Shown piece after piece: positions 36,254-45,260 of a stretch of DNA of 64,000 nt (the stretch's first letter is position 1; each line of letters begins with the position of its first letter). The stretch comes from Mycobacterium simiae. Its GTDB lineage: Bacteria > Actinomycetota > Actinomycetes > Mycobacteriales > Mycobacteriaceae. The stretch lies in contig NZ_AP022568.1 in assembly GCF_010727605.1 (NCBI RefSeq), forward strand, positions 2,480,001 to 2,544,000, written 5' to 3'. Below the pieces are notes generated by a model that was given only the letters and a program-made list of their open reading frames with translations, was not told where the DNA came from and did not search any database. Made by a program: the position numbers and the translations under genes.

Positions 36254-37219
36254 ATGACGGCCAAGAAGGCAGACGACGTGTTGCGGATCGGCATCTTCGA
36301 ACCCACCTTTGAGCAGGAACTGTCGGCACGGTACGAAATCCCCTCGCTCCCAGCGGGTCCGGAACAGGCGGAGTTTCTCGCCGCGCGAGGCGAACAATTT
36401 CGTGTCGTGGTGACCTCGGGCCTGGGCGGTGTCGACGCCCACACGATAGCCGCTCTGCCAAATCTACAGGCCATCGTCAACAACGGGGCCGGAGTAGATC
36501 GGATCGATCTGCAGGCCGCGCGGCGCCGGGGTATCGGCGTGAGCAACACCCCGGATGTCTTGTCGGACACCGTCGCCGACACCGCGCTGGGACTGATCCT
36601 GATGACGTTGCGCCGTTTCGGGGCCGCCGATCGCTACGTGCGCGCGGGTCGTTGGGCGCGGGAGGGGCCATTCGGGTATGCCAGAGATGTCAGTGGCCTT
36701 CAGGTCGGCATCCTGGGATTGGGCCGTATCGGTTCAGCGATCGCAACGCGGTTGCTCGGATTCGACTGTGCCATCGCCTATCACAACCGACACCGGATCG
36801 ACGGCGTGCCTTATCGCTACGCGGAGTCACCGCTCGAGTTGGCCGAGTCGGTCGATGTGCTGGTCGTTGCCACCTCCGGCGATGCCGCCACGCGCCACCT
36901 GGTCAATCGCCGAGTGCTGGAGGCATTGGGGCCCGAGGGGTACCTGATCAACATCGCACGCGGCAGCGTGGTGGATCAGGATGCACTGGTGGAGTTGGTT
37001 GCCGGCGGTGGTCTGGGCGGAGCCGGACTAGACGTGTTCGCCGACGAACCCCGGGTGCCGGAGGCGCTGTTCGATTTGGACAATGTGGTGTTGTTCCCGC
37101 ACATCGGCAGCGCCACGGCCCGCACCCGCCGGGCGATGGCGTTGCTGGCAATTCGCAATCTCGAGAGCTATTTGAGCACAGGCAAATTGGTGACGCCCGT
37201 GCTGCGTCCAGGCAAATAG
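36254..37219 (+). CDS. D-isomer-specific 2-hydroxyacid dehydrogenase
   Basis: 321 aa from ATG 36254 with GGGAGA upstream. The NAD site is VGILGLGRIGSAIATRL, and the catalytic triad is complete: Arg in NIARGSVVD, Glu in FADEPRVPE, His in LFPHIGSAT. It resembles glyoxylate/hydroxypyruvate reductases and reduces a 2-keto acid with NAD(P)H. Exact substrate unknown. It stands alone, divergent from the lipoprotein hydrolase. Confidence 0.92.
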   Translation: MTAKKADDVLRIGIFEPTFEQELSARYEIPSLPAGPEQAEFLAARGEQFRVVVTSGLGGVDAHTIAALPNLQAIVNNGAGVDRIDLQAARRRGIGVSNTPDVLSDTVADTALGLILMTLRRFGAADRYVRAGRWAREGPFGYARDVSGLQVGILGLGRIGSAIATRLLGFDCAIAYHNRHRIDGVPYRYAESPLELAESVDVLVVATSGDAATRHLVNRRVLEALGPEGYLINIARGSVVDQDALVELVAGGGLGGAGLDVFADEPRVPEALFDLDNVVLFPHIGSATARTRRAMALLAIRNLESYLSTGKLVTPVLRPGK

Positions 37220-37458
37220 CGGCGGCGCTCCCGCCGGCGCGGCAGCCGCCGCTGGACAGCGCCCAGTATCACGTCGCTGGGCTTGTCCGGCCCGGCGAAC
37301 AGCCCGATAGCCAGCTGCATGACCTCGCTGCGACAGGTGTTTTGGCTGTCGATCAGCAAGTACCCGACGTCGACGCCGTGGCGCACGGGGCGCGTTCCGC
37401 GGGTGCGGTCGACGTCACCCACAGACACCCGAGCCGGCGCCGGGTTGGTCGGCTGCAC
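37168..37458 (-). CDS. possible small hypothetical ORF
   Basis: 96 codons from GTG 37458. The central part (VDVGYLLIDSQNTCRSEV then MQLAIGLFAGPDKPSDVILG) reads like a folded protein with G/C third positions, but the C-terminal 52 nt overlap the dehydrogenase gene and there is no ribosome site. It could be a decayed remnant or chance. No family recognised. Confidence 0.25.
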   Translation of the reverse strand: MQPTNPAPARVSVGDVDRTRGTRPVRHGVDVGYLLIDSQNTCRSEVMQLAIGLFAGPDKPSDVILGAVQRRLPRRRERRRYLPGRSTGVTNLPVLK

Positions 37459-37699
37459 CCGGGGAGGCCTGGAAACCGCGTCGGCGAGCCACTAGCTTTG
37501 TCTCGGTCATGATTCAAATCCGCTCCGACTGGGCAGACTCGATCTGACAATCGATGTTGTATCCCATACGGGAATAAGCGATTGATCCGCGCCGCTCTGC
37601 ACGCAGAACGGAAGCTCGCGGAAGTGGCCGATATCACCGCAACTTGCAGTTCGTACGTTCAGGCGCGCAAAGACGGGTGCGAACATGGGGAGGAAAGCA
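37220..37699. other. 480-bp region with no confident gene
   Basis: Between the 2-hydroxyacid dehydrogenase and the next MFS gene. Only the doubtful leftward ORF at 37168-37458 is seen. The right end must contain the MFS promoter; GGGGAGG at 37688-37694 serves the GTG at 37700. Confidence 0.5.
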
Positions 37700-38932
37700 G
37701 TGTGCAAGGCCAATGTGGCAGTGGTCCATGGAGTGGACCCGGGACCGATCACACCGCACGGAGGTGACGGGCGCGATGGATCCGGGCTGCTGTTCGGCTC
37801 GGTGCTGGCGGTCCTCCTGGCGACGGGGTGGGTGGCCAATCACTTCGTCGGGCTGATTCCCGTCATCAGTGCTCGCGAGCATCTCGGTCGCTCCACGCTC
37901 GACGCGATCTTCGCGATCTATGCCGTCGGACTGCTACCCGGGCTGATCGTCGGCGGGCGTGCCTCCGATCTGCTGAGCCGGCAATCGGTGGCATGGGCGG
38001 GGTCGATCACGTCGCTGGCCGGCACGGTCGCAATGTTGGTCTCGCAGCATGCCGACGTTCTGCTCGCTGGCCGACTGGTGGTGGGTGCCGGTGTGGGACT
38101 GGTGATCAGCTCGTGTACCGCGTGGGCATCGGACATGAGAGGGCCGGCGGGCGCGGGCATCGCGGGGGCGCTCCTGACGACCGGTTTCGCGGTCGGCCCT
38201 TTCGTTGCCGGGCTGGTTGCATCGGCAGGGCAGTCGGGATTGTGGCAGTCCTTTGTGATCGCCGCCGTGCTGATCATTCTGGCAACCATCGCCGCCGTGG
38301 TGGCGGCGTACCGCTCACCCGTGGTGACGGTAGCTACGCGGCCCCGCGTGGAGCCGGTCGCAGAGCGAAGGGGGATCGGCCAGGCATTGAGTTGGGCGCT
38401 ACCGCTGGCGCCGTGGGTCTTTTCGTCGGTGACGCTTGCCTTCGTCACGATTCCTGCGCACGTGCATACCGGACTCGCCGCCCCGCTCGCCGCCGGCAGC
38501 GCCGCGCTGATTGCTAACGGCGTCAGTGGTGCAATTCAGCTGGTTGCCCGCGCCCGCCGGTGGGGGCCGCGCACCGGCGTCGTCGGTGCCGTATTGGCCG
38601 CGATCGGTTACTCGGCGACCGCGGTGGCGTTGCCGACGATGTCGCTGGCGGTTGCGCTGCCGTTGCAGGTGATTCTCGGGTGCGCGTCGGGCCTGCTGTT
38701 ACGCGAAGGCTTAATCGACTTGGAAGCCGCTGCGCCGCAACGCCTGCGCGGCGCCTTGACCGGAGCCTTCTACACGGTGAGCTACCTCGGTTTCGGGCTG
38801 CCGATGCTGTTGAGCACCGTCGGGTCCGCCCGCCGTGACGCCATCATTCTGGCGGTGCTAGCGGTGCTGGCACTTGCGGCGGCCGCCGGTCGGGCCATGC
38901 GACTGCAACGAGACCCCCACCGGCGCAACTGA
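37700..38932 (+). CDS. MFS transporter
   Basis: 410 aa from GTG 37700, preferred because GGGGAGGAAA lies just upstream; ATG 37685 is in frame but would contain that site. Twelve hydrophobic helices; VGGRASDLLSRQSV matches the loop-2 motif of the superfamily. Likely a small-molecule exporter. It converges on the lipase gene, 19 nt apart. Confidence 0.82.
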   Translation: MCKANVAVVHGVDPGPITPHGGDGRDGSGLLFGSVLAVLLATGWVANHFVGLIPVISAREHLGRSTLDAIFAIYAVGLLPGLIVGGRASDLLSRQSVAWAGSITSLAGTVAMLVSQHADVLLAGRLVVGAGVGLVISSCTAWASDMRGPAGAGIAGALLTTGFAVGPFVAGLVASAGQSGLWQSFVIAAVLIILATIAAVVAAYRSPVVTVATRPRVEPVAERRGIGQALSWALPLAPWVFSSVTLAFVTIPAHVHTGLAAPLAAGSAALIANGVSGAIQLVARARRWGPRTGVVGAVLAAIGYSATAVALPTMSLAVALPLQVILGCASGLLLREGLIDLEAAAPQRLRGALTGAFYTVSYLGFGLPMLLSTVGSARRDAIILAVLAVLALAAAAGRAMRLQRDPHRRN

Positions 38933-38951
38933 TCCCGCCGACCCGCGAACG

Positions 38952-39893
38952 CTATAACGCGAGTGCTTGACGCAGCACCGCCAGCTTCTCGGCCTGCTCT
39001 CGCTTCGAGATCGCGGCGTCCTGAATCACCGCCGAGCCGTGGAAAGTGCCTGGAAACAAATGTAGTTCGACGCTGACGCCGGCGGCGAGCATGGCGAGCG
39101 CGTAGGCGACGCCTTCGTCGCGCAGTGGGTCGAAATGCATGACCGACACGTACGCCGGTGGCAGGCCCGCTAGATCGGTGGCTCGAGCGGGTGCGGCGTA
39201 GATCGGCACATCCGCGGTGCCGGCCCGACCGGGACCCAGATAACAGTCCCAACTGACGACCGCTCGGGGCCGGCTCCACAGCGGTGTATCGACGAAGTCG
39301 GTCATGCTGGCCGTAGTGAGCCGATCGTCGAGTTCGGGGACCGAGAGAAACTGAAACGCGATGTGCGGTCCGCCCCGATCGCGCGCCAGCAGCGCCAGCG
39401 CCGCACCCAGTCCCCCGCCGGCGCTGGTGCCCTGGATGGCGATGCGTTGCGGGTCGATGCCCAGTTCGTCCGCGTGGGCCGCCGTCCAAACCAGCCCGGC
39501 GTAGACGTCCTCCAGCCCGCCGGGGTATGGAGTTTCGGGCGCTAGCCGGTAATTGACGGAAACCACGACGATGCCGAGTTGCCGGCTCAATTCGACATTG
39601 AAGGCATGTTCGGTCTCCAGGTCGCCGGCGATGAACCCGCCCCCATGCAGGTGGTAAACCCCCGCCGGGGCGCTGCGCTGCTCGGGTCGGTAGATGCGAA
39701 TGGGAACCTCGGGATCGCCGCTGCGACCCGGTATTTGCCGATTCTCGATCCGCACTCCGGTGGTGTCCGGTGGCGGAAACTGGGCGACCATGTCCGACAA
39801 CGAGGCTCGGATGGCCACCGGGTCGCCGCCCGGGAGGTCGGGCAAGTACGGAACCACCGCGCCGATTTCCGGGTCGAACGCGTACGTCGTCAT
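38952..39893 (-). CDS. alpha/beta-hydrolase, hormone-sensitive-lipase family esterase
   Basis: 313 aa from ATG 39893 with GGAGTG upstream. YHLHGGGFIAGD is the HGGG oxyanion motif of the HSL family and QGTSAGGGLGAAL is the nucleophile elbow. The acid lies in FDPLRDEGVAYA and the His in FPGTFHGSA. It should hydrolyse short acyl esters in the cytoplasm. Mycobacteria carry many Lip paralogues; I cannot assign which. Confidence 0.9.
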   Translation of the reverse strand: MTTYAFDPEIGAVVPYLPDLPGGDPVAIRASLSDMVAQFPPPDTTGVRIENRQIPGRSGDPEVPIRIYRPEQRSAPAGVYHLHGGGFIAGDLETEHAFNVELSRQLGIVVVSVNYRLAPETPYPGGLEDVYAGLVWTAAHADELGIDPQRIAIQGTSAGGGLGAALALLARDRGGPHIAFQFLSVPELDDRLTTASMTDFVDTPLWSRPRAVVSWDCYLGPGRAGTADVPIYAAPARATDLAGLPPAYVSVMHFDPLRDEGVAYALAMLAAGVSVELHLFPGTFHGSAVIQDAAISKREQAEKLAVLRQALAL

Positions 39894-39983
39894 GCGGCAC
39901 TCCTGAATCGCTCGGCGGCACGGTTGCCCAGTATCTTGCCGTCGCCCTAGCCGTCTGGCTAGGGCAATGCGATCGGCGCCGGC

Positions 39984-40874
39984 TCAGCGGGTGCGGACGG
40001 CGGTGAAGAATTTGTCCCGCAGCAGGCGCTCGAAGATCGGCGGCAGTCCGTGCAATTCCCGCCCGTATTCATGCGCCGCCTTGGCCATCAGGTCGACTCC
40101 GGTGACCGTCCAACCCCGGTCGGCCAGCCAGCTCTTGGTGTCCACCCGCGGGTCGTCGTACCACAGCTCGGCGACTGGGGGCAGCGCGGCGAGCTGCCTG
40201 ATCGTGGCGGCGCCCTCGGCGAATTCCTTCACCTCACCCGGCTCCGGCCCCAACTCGGTGGCGACGTGACTACCGACCGCCGAGAGTTCGTGCAGCTTTT
40301 CGAACAGCGCGTCCTGAGCGGGACCGGGCAAATACGGCAGCAGTCCTTCCAGTGCCCACGCCGTTGGTAATCGCGGGTCGAAGCCCGCCGCGAGAAGAGC
40401 TGCCGCCCAGTCCTCGCGCAGGTCGGTCGCGACGACCGTTCGCTGGGTCAGGGCGGTGACGCCCCGCTCGTCGAGAACCCGCTGCTTGAACTCCAGGACT
40501 TGCGGCCGGTCGACTTCGTACACCGTGTAGTCGGCCGGCCACCGCAGCCGGTAGGCGCGAGAATCCAGACCCGCCGCCAGGATGACGGCCTGACGTGTCC
40601 CGGATTGCACTGCCTGCGTAAAAAAATCGTCGAAGAATCGGGTGCGTACCCCCACCCACCGCGCATTGAACCCTGCCGCGCTGTCCACATCGTTGGTGGC
40701 AACGGCGGCTGCGAGAGTCGGCTCGCCCGCCGCGGCGACAAAGCCCGCCGCGAACTCGTCGTTCGCCAATGGCGGCTGCAGCGCGGCATCCAGGGCACGC
40801 CCGGCGCAGACACTCAGCGCGGTAAGCCCGACGCTCGTCACGATGTCCCAGGTGTCACCGGCTGTTCGGGACAT
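39984..40874 (-). CDS. SAM-dependent methyltransferase, mycobacterial TIGR00027 family
   Basis: 296 aa from ATG 40874 with GGAGGA 4 nt upstream. Typical family order: TWDIVTSVGLTAL start, VRTRFFDDFF, AVILAAGLDSRAYRLRWP (SAM site), VYEVDRPQVLEFKQ, ATDLREDW, AWALEGLLPYLPG. These are putative leucine-carboxyl-methyltransferase-like proteins strongly expanded in mycobacteria; substrates unknown. The protein ends in the FFTAVRTR tail common in the family. Confidence 0.92.
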   Translation of the reverse strand: MSRTAGDTWDIVTSVGLTALSVCAGRALDAALQPPLANDEFAAGFVAAAGEPTLAAAVATNDVDSAAGFNARWVGVRTRFFDDFFTQAVQSGTRQAVILAAGLDSRAYRLRWPADYTVYEVDRPQVLEFKQRVLDERGVTALTQRTVVATDLREDWAAALLAAGFDPRLPTAWALEGLLPYLPGPAQDALFEKLHELSAVGSHVATELGPEPGEVKEFAEGAATIRQLAALPPVAELWYDDPRVDTKSWLADRGWTVTGVDLMAKAAHEYGRELHGLPPIFERLLRDKFFTAVRTR

Positions 40875-41174
40875 GCGTCCTCCCTCGTCGAGTAAGAAAC
40901 CCGAGGCACCGCGCCCTGCCGGGCTAGAAACGAAGTTCGGGCAACTGACGAAAACTGTACACGCGGAACGCAGCTGGCTACCGCGGCCGCGAGGCAGACG
41001 GGTCGCGGCGAAATCAGCCGCTTTGCAAGCGAATCCGCCGGCATCGTTCGGCGAACGGGCATGGTGCGGCAAAGGCGGGCGGCGGCCGGGGCCCGCCGGA
41101 TCAGGGCGCGGGAATGCGGCGGACGGTGCCTTGGTTGGCTTGGGGTAAGACTTCTCGGCGCAGGGGAGGCCGGC
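40875..41174. other. 300-bp region without a convincing gene
   Basis: Between the methyltransferase start and the short ORF ahead of the next monooxygenase. It must contain both divergent promoters. No clear palindrome or tandem repeat seen. Confidence 0.5.
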
Positions 41175-41300
41175 GTGCGGACGAGCGAGCGCTATTGCGG
41201 CGCAGTGCGAGTACAGTCGCGGCTGCCGGCGCCATGGAGAAGCGGCAGCAGCGGCCGGCATCCGTTCGGACAGTCGCCCACCGGTGAGGATCTCGGATGA
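41175..41300 (+). CDS. possible 41-aa upstream ORF coupled to a monooxygenase
   Basis: GTG 41175 has GGGGAGG 5 nt upstream and the ORF (starting MRTSERYCGAVRVQ) stops in an ATGA that overlaps the next gene start at 41297. The spacing and overlap suggest translation coupling, but the peptide has no known relatives that I can name and only one Cys. Confidence 0.3.
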   Translation: MRTSERYCGAVRVQSRLPAPWRSGSSGRHPFGQSPTGEDLG

Positions 41301-42376
41301 AGTTTTTGTTGATCACGCTGATCACCCATGTCCCGGATCCGGTGTCGGGTGAGCGGAAGAGCACGGCGGACCGGCTGCGCGATGTGCTGGACAAGGCGGT
41401 GCTTGCCGAGGAGTTGGGTTTCGACGGCTTTGCCGTCGGCGAGCGCCATGAGGATCCGTTCATCTCGTCGTCGCCGCCGGTGGTACTGAGCAACATCGCC
41501 GCGCGCACCTCGAAAATCAGTCTGTTCACCGGCGTTACGACGTTGAGCCTGCTGGATCCGGTCCGCGCGTTCGAGGATTATTCGACTCTCGACAACCTCT
41601 CGGGCGGCCGTCTCGAGTTGATCATCGGCAAGGGCAACGGCGCGGCACAGGCTCAGCTGTTCAACGTGACGACCGAGGACCAATGGGAGCGCAACCGCGA
41701 GGGCTACGAGCTGTTCCGATTGCTCTGGGAGAGTGAGGATGTGACCTGGTCGGGGCGGTTCCGCCCACCACTGGACCACGTCAAAGCACTCCCCCGACCG
41801 CTGCAGAAGCGGATACGGATATGGCACGGCAGCGCGACGAGTAAAGATTCCGTCGACCTCGCGGCCCGTCACGGTGATCCGCTCTTCTCCGCCAACGTCA
41901 TCCAATCCGTCGAGCCGTACGCCGAGCTGGTGCGCCACTATCGGCAGCGCTGGGAGTTCTACGGTCGTCGACCCGAGGACGCCCTGGTCGGCGCCGGCAC
42001 TGCGGGCTTTTACATCACGCGCAAGTCCCAGGAAGCGGTCGACACTTATCGACCGATGTTCGAGGCGCGTCTGCAGTTTGCGCGCCGCGCCGGACTGCCG
42101 GTCGTGTTCGAGTCGATCGAAGATTTCCTCGAGCGCAGTTCGGCGTTGGTCGGCAGTCCCGAGCAGGTGATCGACAAGGTCGGTCGGTACCACGAGCAGC
42201 TCGGGCACGAAGTGATGCACCTGTCCGCCGATGCGGATGGGGTGTCGTCCAGCCAGCAGCGTCGCAGCTTTGAACTCTTTCAGTCCGAGGTCGCTCCCGT
42301 GCTTCGGCAGCGCATTCCCAGTCGCCCGCTCATTGCGCAGCAGATCCGGGAAGTGCCGCAAGTGCCTGTCGGGTAA
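41297..42376 (+). CDS. LLM-class flavin-dependent oxidoreductase
   Basis: 359 aa. Luciferase-like TIM barrel: LDKAVLAEELGFDGFAVGE, HEDPFISSSPPVVLSNIAA, LDPVRAFEDYSTLDNLSGG and LELIIGKGNGAAQAQL. The LIIGKGNG segment contacts flavin phosphate. It should use FMN or F420 on an unknown substrate. GTGAGGA upstream can serve as ribosome site, and its ATG overlaps the stop of a possible 41-aa ORF. It ends one base from the convergent Nudix gene. Confidence 0.87.
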   Translation: MKFLLITLITHVPDPVSGERKSTADRLRDVLDKAVLAEELGFDGFAVGERHEDPFISSSPPVVLSNIAARTSKISLFTGVTTLSLLDPVRAFEDYSTLDNLSGGRLELIIGKGNGAAQAQLFNVTTEDQWERNREGYELFRLLWESEDVTWSGRFRPPLDHVKALPRPLQKRIRIWHGSATSKDSVDLAARHGDPLFSANVIQSVEPYAELVRHYRQRWEFYGRRPEDALVGAGTAGFYITRKSQEAVDTYRPMFEARLQFARRAGLPVVFESIEDFLERSSALVGSPEQVIDKVGRYHEQLGHEVMHLSADADGVSSSQQRRSFELFQSEVAPVLRQRIPSRPLIAQQIREVPQVPVG

Positions 42377-43096
42377 CTACTTCCAGGCAAAGACGGGCTG
42401 CTCGAGTTGGTCGACGGGATCGGATCGGCCTTCCAGGCACAGCCAACGCAGCTGGAGCAGCACGGCGCCGGTGGGCGCGTGGATGAGGTCATTGCCCAAT
42501 GGGATTTGCACGACCGGTCGCGGACTCTCCGCGATGGTGATGAACCGGGGCGAGTCGGAGCGTTGCAGCTGGTGTAACCCGACTCGGTACACCGCCACCA
42601 CCTCGTCGGGGGCGGGCTGGAGATCGAGCCGCCCGCCGCCCCACAGCACCACCGGGGTGATCACGTAGCCCGAGCGGGTCGGGTAATCGTCGAGCAGACC
42701 GAGCACGGTCACCGCGGGCAGCTCCACACCGACCTCTTCGCGCAGTTCACGCAGCGCTGCTTCGGTCGCCGTCTCACCGGGATCGACGCGGCCACCCGGA
42801 AGCGCCCACTGCGCTGCGTGCGAGGTGAGACGAGAAGCTCTGCGGCACAGCAGAAATGCCGCACCGCCGGAGACGTCGACCATCCGTCCGTCCAAGTGGG
42901 TCGCCGGCATTGGCCGCCCGGCGTTCCAGTCGGCCACCGACACCGGATCGACCCGGTCCTCACCCACCTCGGAATCGACCAGCACCACCGCGACGGCGGC
43001 GTGCCGCTTGGTCGGGTCGGTTACGACGCGGCGTTCGTGGCCGACCAGGTGCTCGCGGATCCGTTCCCGCAGCGCCTCGTCATAGGGGATGGGCAC
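42377..43096 (-). CDS. Nudix hydrolase
   Basis: 239 aa. The Nudix box is exact: G102-x5-E108-x7-R116-E117-L-x-E120-E121-x-G123-V (GGRVDPGETATEAALREL then REEVGV). The surrounding WALPGG and LLDDYPTRSG resemble CoA-pyrophosphatase-like members. It hydrolyses a nucleoside diphosphate linked to another group using Mg2+. It is divergent from the DHA2 exporter gene. Confidence 0.9.
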   Translation of the reverse strand: MPIPYDEALRERIREHLVGHERRVVTDPTKRHAAVAVVLVDSEVGEDRVDPVSVADWNAGRPMPATHLDGRMVDVSGGAAFLLCRRASRLTSHAAQWALPGGRVDPGETATEAALRELREEVGVELPAVTVLGLLDDYPTRSGYVITPVVLWGGGRLDLQPAPDEVVAVYRVGLHQLQRSDSPRFITIAESPRPVVQIPLGNDLIHAPTGAVLLQLRWLCLEGRSDPVDQLEQPVFAWK

Positions 43097-43149
43097 GGCT
43101 CGAGCCTAGGCCGAGACACTTCTCACAGCAGCGGGCCGGTACGCCCAGG

Positions 43150-43155
43150 TATAGT
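43150..43155 (+). promoter_or_regulatory. candidate -10 box of the DHA2 exporter operon
   Basis: TATAGT fits TANNNT well. It lies in a near-palindrome TATAGTCGACAATA (43150-43163) that could be an operator. The exporter TTG start is 70 nt downstream. No good -35 hexamer at 17 bp. Confidence 0.35.
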
Positions 43156-43224
43156 CGACAATACTTAGATGTCGGCGGCGGCCGAGCTCGTCGATCGATC
43201 AGCAACCATCCCGGTGAGGCAATC

Positions 43225-44685
43225 TTGGCAACGACGGCGCCGGTATCGGACGCCCGCGCGACGGCGACAGTCATAGTGGTCTCCGCCGCGGCCTTCCTGG
43301 CCAGCCTGGACCTGTTCATCGTCAACATCGCCTTCCCGGACATCCGCGGCGCCTTCCATACCGCCGACCTGGGCGCGATGTCGTGGATCCTCAACGGTTA
43401 CACACTGGTGTTCGCCGCGTTCCTGACTCCGGCCGGCCGCCTCGGCGACCGTTACGGCCATCGCCGAGTGTTCCAAATCGGCTTGGCCGTCTTCACTCTC
43501 GGATCCGCCGCCTGCGGGGTAGCGGAATCGTTTGATCTGTTGCTGGCGTCCCGTGTCGTTCAGGCGTTCGGGGCGGCCATGCTGATGCCGAGTTCGCTCG
43601 CGCTGCTGCTGGCTGCGGTTCCCGCTTCGCGGCGCGCGCTCGCCGTCAGCACCTGGTCTGCGGTGGCCGCGATGGCAGCCGCAATGGGACCGCCCGTCGG
43701 CGGGTGGCTCGTCGAATTTTCTTGGCGTTGGATCTTTTTCGTCAACCTGCCGGTAGCAGTGCTGGCGCTGGTCGCCGGGCGTTACGTGCTGGCCAGAACG
43801 GCAGGCAGCGGCGTCGGGGTCCCGGATCTGTTCGGTGCACTCGCCCTGGTGCTGGGTGTCGGGGCACTGGTGTGGGTGCTGATCGAACTGCCCGTGACCA
43901 GCGTGCCCAGGGTCGTCGTCGCGCTCGTCGGCGCCGGGTGTGCTCTGGCCCTGACCATTTGGCGTTCGCTACGCCATCCGTCGCCGGCATTGGATCTGGC
44001 TGCCGTGCGGGTGGTGCCGATCTGGTCCAGCTGCCTGGCCCTGCTGCTGTTCGCCGCGGCGTTCGGCGCGATGCTGCTGGGCAACGTCATGCTGCTGACG
44101 TCGGTGTGGGGCAAGCCGCCGGCCGCCGCGGGTTGGTGCCTGTCGCCCGGTCCGGTGGTCGTCGTGTTCGTTTCGCTGACGTTCGCCCACCGGCTGATCG
44201 GAAAATACGGGGTTGCTGTGGTCGCCGCGACCGGGGCGACGCTCTACGCGGCCGGGATTGTGATCTGGCTGTTCCGGGTCGGCCCCGAGCCGCACTACCT
44301 CACGGATTTCCTTCCGGGCCAATTGTTTACCGGCGCCGGAGTGGGGCTGGTGATGCCCAGCCTCTCCGCGGTCAGCGGCCTGGTGCTGCCGGCACACCGG
44401 TGGGGCGCAGGCTCGGCGCTGACCAATACCGCCCGCCAGTTGGGGACGGTGTTCGGCACCGCGATCCTGACGATGATCTACCAACCGGGGATCGACTTGA
44501 CCGCGATCCGGCGAGGATGGGCGTTCATCGTCGCGGCCGCCGCGGCATCGGCACTGATCGCCGTGGCGCTGGCAGTCTGGTGGAAGGCCACGGGCAGCGG
44601 GTTGACGGTATCCGCCGGCGTCGGACACGATGAACCGCAGGGCGCAGGAGCCGGGGAGGTGCAATGCCTGACATCACCAGGCTGA
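43225..44685 (+). CDS. DHA2-family MFS multidrug exporter (14 TM)
   Basis: 486 aa from TTG 43225, chosen because GGTGAGG (43213-43219) is 5 nt upstream and this gives a normal N-terminus just ahead of helix 1; a longer frame reaches back into the Nudix gene. Fourteen hydrophobic helices; LTPAGRLGDRYGHRRVF is the loop-2 motif and LDLFIVNIAFPDI marks the DHA2 (EmrB/QacA) group. Likely a proton-driven drug or metabolite exporter. Its last 22 nt overlap the hemerythrin gene. Confidence 0.9.
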   Translation: MATTAPVSDARATATVIVVSAAAFLASLDLFIVNIAFPDIRGAFHTADLGAMSWILNGYTLVFAAFLTPAGRLGDRYGHRRVFQIGLAVFTLGSAACGVAESFDLLLASRVVQAFGAAMLMPSSLALLLAAVPASRRALAVSTWSAVAAMAAAMGPPVGGWLVEFSWRWIFFVNLPVAVLALVAGRYVLARTAGSGVGVPDLFGALALVLGVGALVWVLIELPVTSVPRVVVALVGAGCALALTIWRSLRHPSPALDLAAVRVVPIWSSCLALLLFAAAFGAMLLGNVMLLTSVWGKPPAAAGWCLSPGPVVVVFVSLTFAHRLIGKYGVAVVAATGATLYAAGIVIWLFRVGPEPHYLTDFLPGQLFTGAGVGLVMPSLSAVSGLVLPAHRWGAGSALTNTARQLGTVFGTAILTMIYQPGIDLTAIRRGWAFIVAAAAASALIAVALAVWWKATGSGLTVSAGVGHDEPQGAGAGEVQCLTSPG

Positions 44686-45236
44686 TCCTCGCCGACCACG
44701 ACTGGTTCCGTGAACAGTTCGCCCGGCTGGACGATCTGCAGGCCCAGACACCGCTCAACATCCGGGCGCTCGAGCGGGTGTGGCGTCCGCTTGCCGACAA
44801 ACTCGATGTGCACGCCTACATCGAGGAGAAGATCTTCTACCCGCAACTGCTCCGGCGCGGCTCCGACGATCCCGAAGGCGAAACGCTGGATGCCATCGGC
44901 GATCACAATGACATCCGCGACGGCGTGCGCGACGCCAATACGGTCGGCATCGGGACCGAACTGTGGTGGCAGGCCGTCGGCCGCACCCGTAAAGCCAACG
45001 ACGACCACATGGGCGAGGAAGAACGCGAAGGCCTGGCGGACTTCCGGCGCAACGCCCCGATCGGCCTGCGCGAGGCCCTCGGACGGCAATACCGGGAATT
45101 CATGGCCCAGCACCCGACCACCAAAGGACTCGAGATCGTCGACCGTGACCCCGAGGCCTACCTCGAAGAGGTGGCGCAACCGGATCCCAAGCCCTCGGAC
45201 TCCTCGCTCGGGATTGGCAGCCTGAAGGGCTTGTGA
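44664..45236 (+). CDS. hemerythrin HHE cation-binding domain protein
   Basis: 190 aa. Four-helix hemerythrin-like bundle with candidate di-iron ligands H12 (ILADHDWF), H50 and E54 (DVHAYIEEKIFYP), H81 (GDHNDIRDG) and H115 (DDHMGEEE). Such proteins bind O2, NO or respond to oxidative stress; mycobacterial homologues have been linked to peroxide and nitric-oxide responses. It overlaps the exporter gene by 22 nt, so the two are co-expressed. Confidence 0.88.
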   Translation: MPDITRLILADHDWFREQFARLDDLQAQTPLNIRALERVWRPLADKLDVHAYIEEKIFYPQLLRRGSDDPEGETLDAIGDHNDIRDGVRDANTVGIGTELWWQAVGRTRKANDDHMGEEEREGLADFRRNAPIGLREALGRQYREFMAQHPTTKGLEIVDRDPEAYLEEVAQPDPKPSDSSLGIGSLKGL

Positions 45237-45260
45237 AGCGGGCCGGGGCCGATCCCGAAT

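Noticed and set aside
41192..42361. 389-codon leftward open frame
   Set aside because: Antisense shadow of the LLM gene at 41297-42376.
42856..43224. N-terminal extension of the DHA2 exporter
   Set aside because: Low-complexity Arg/Pro sequence overlapping the Nudix gene; TTG 43225 has a good ribosome site.
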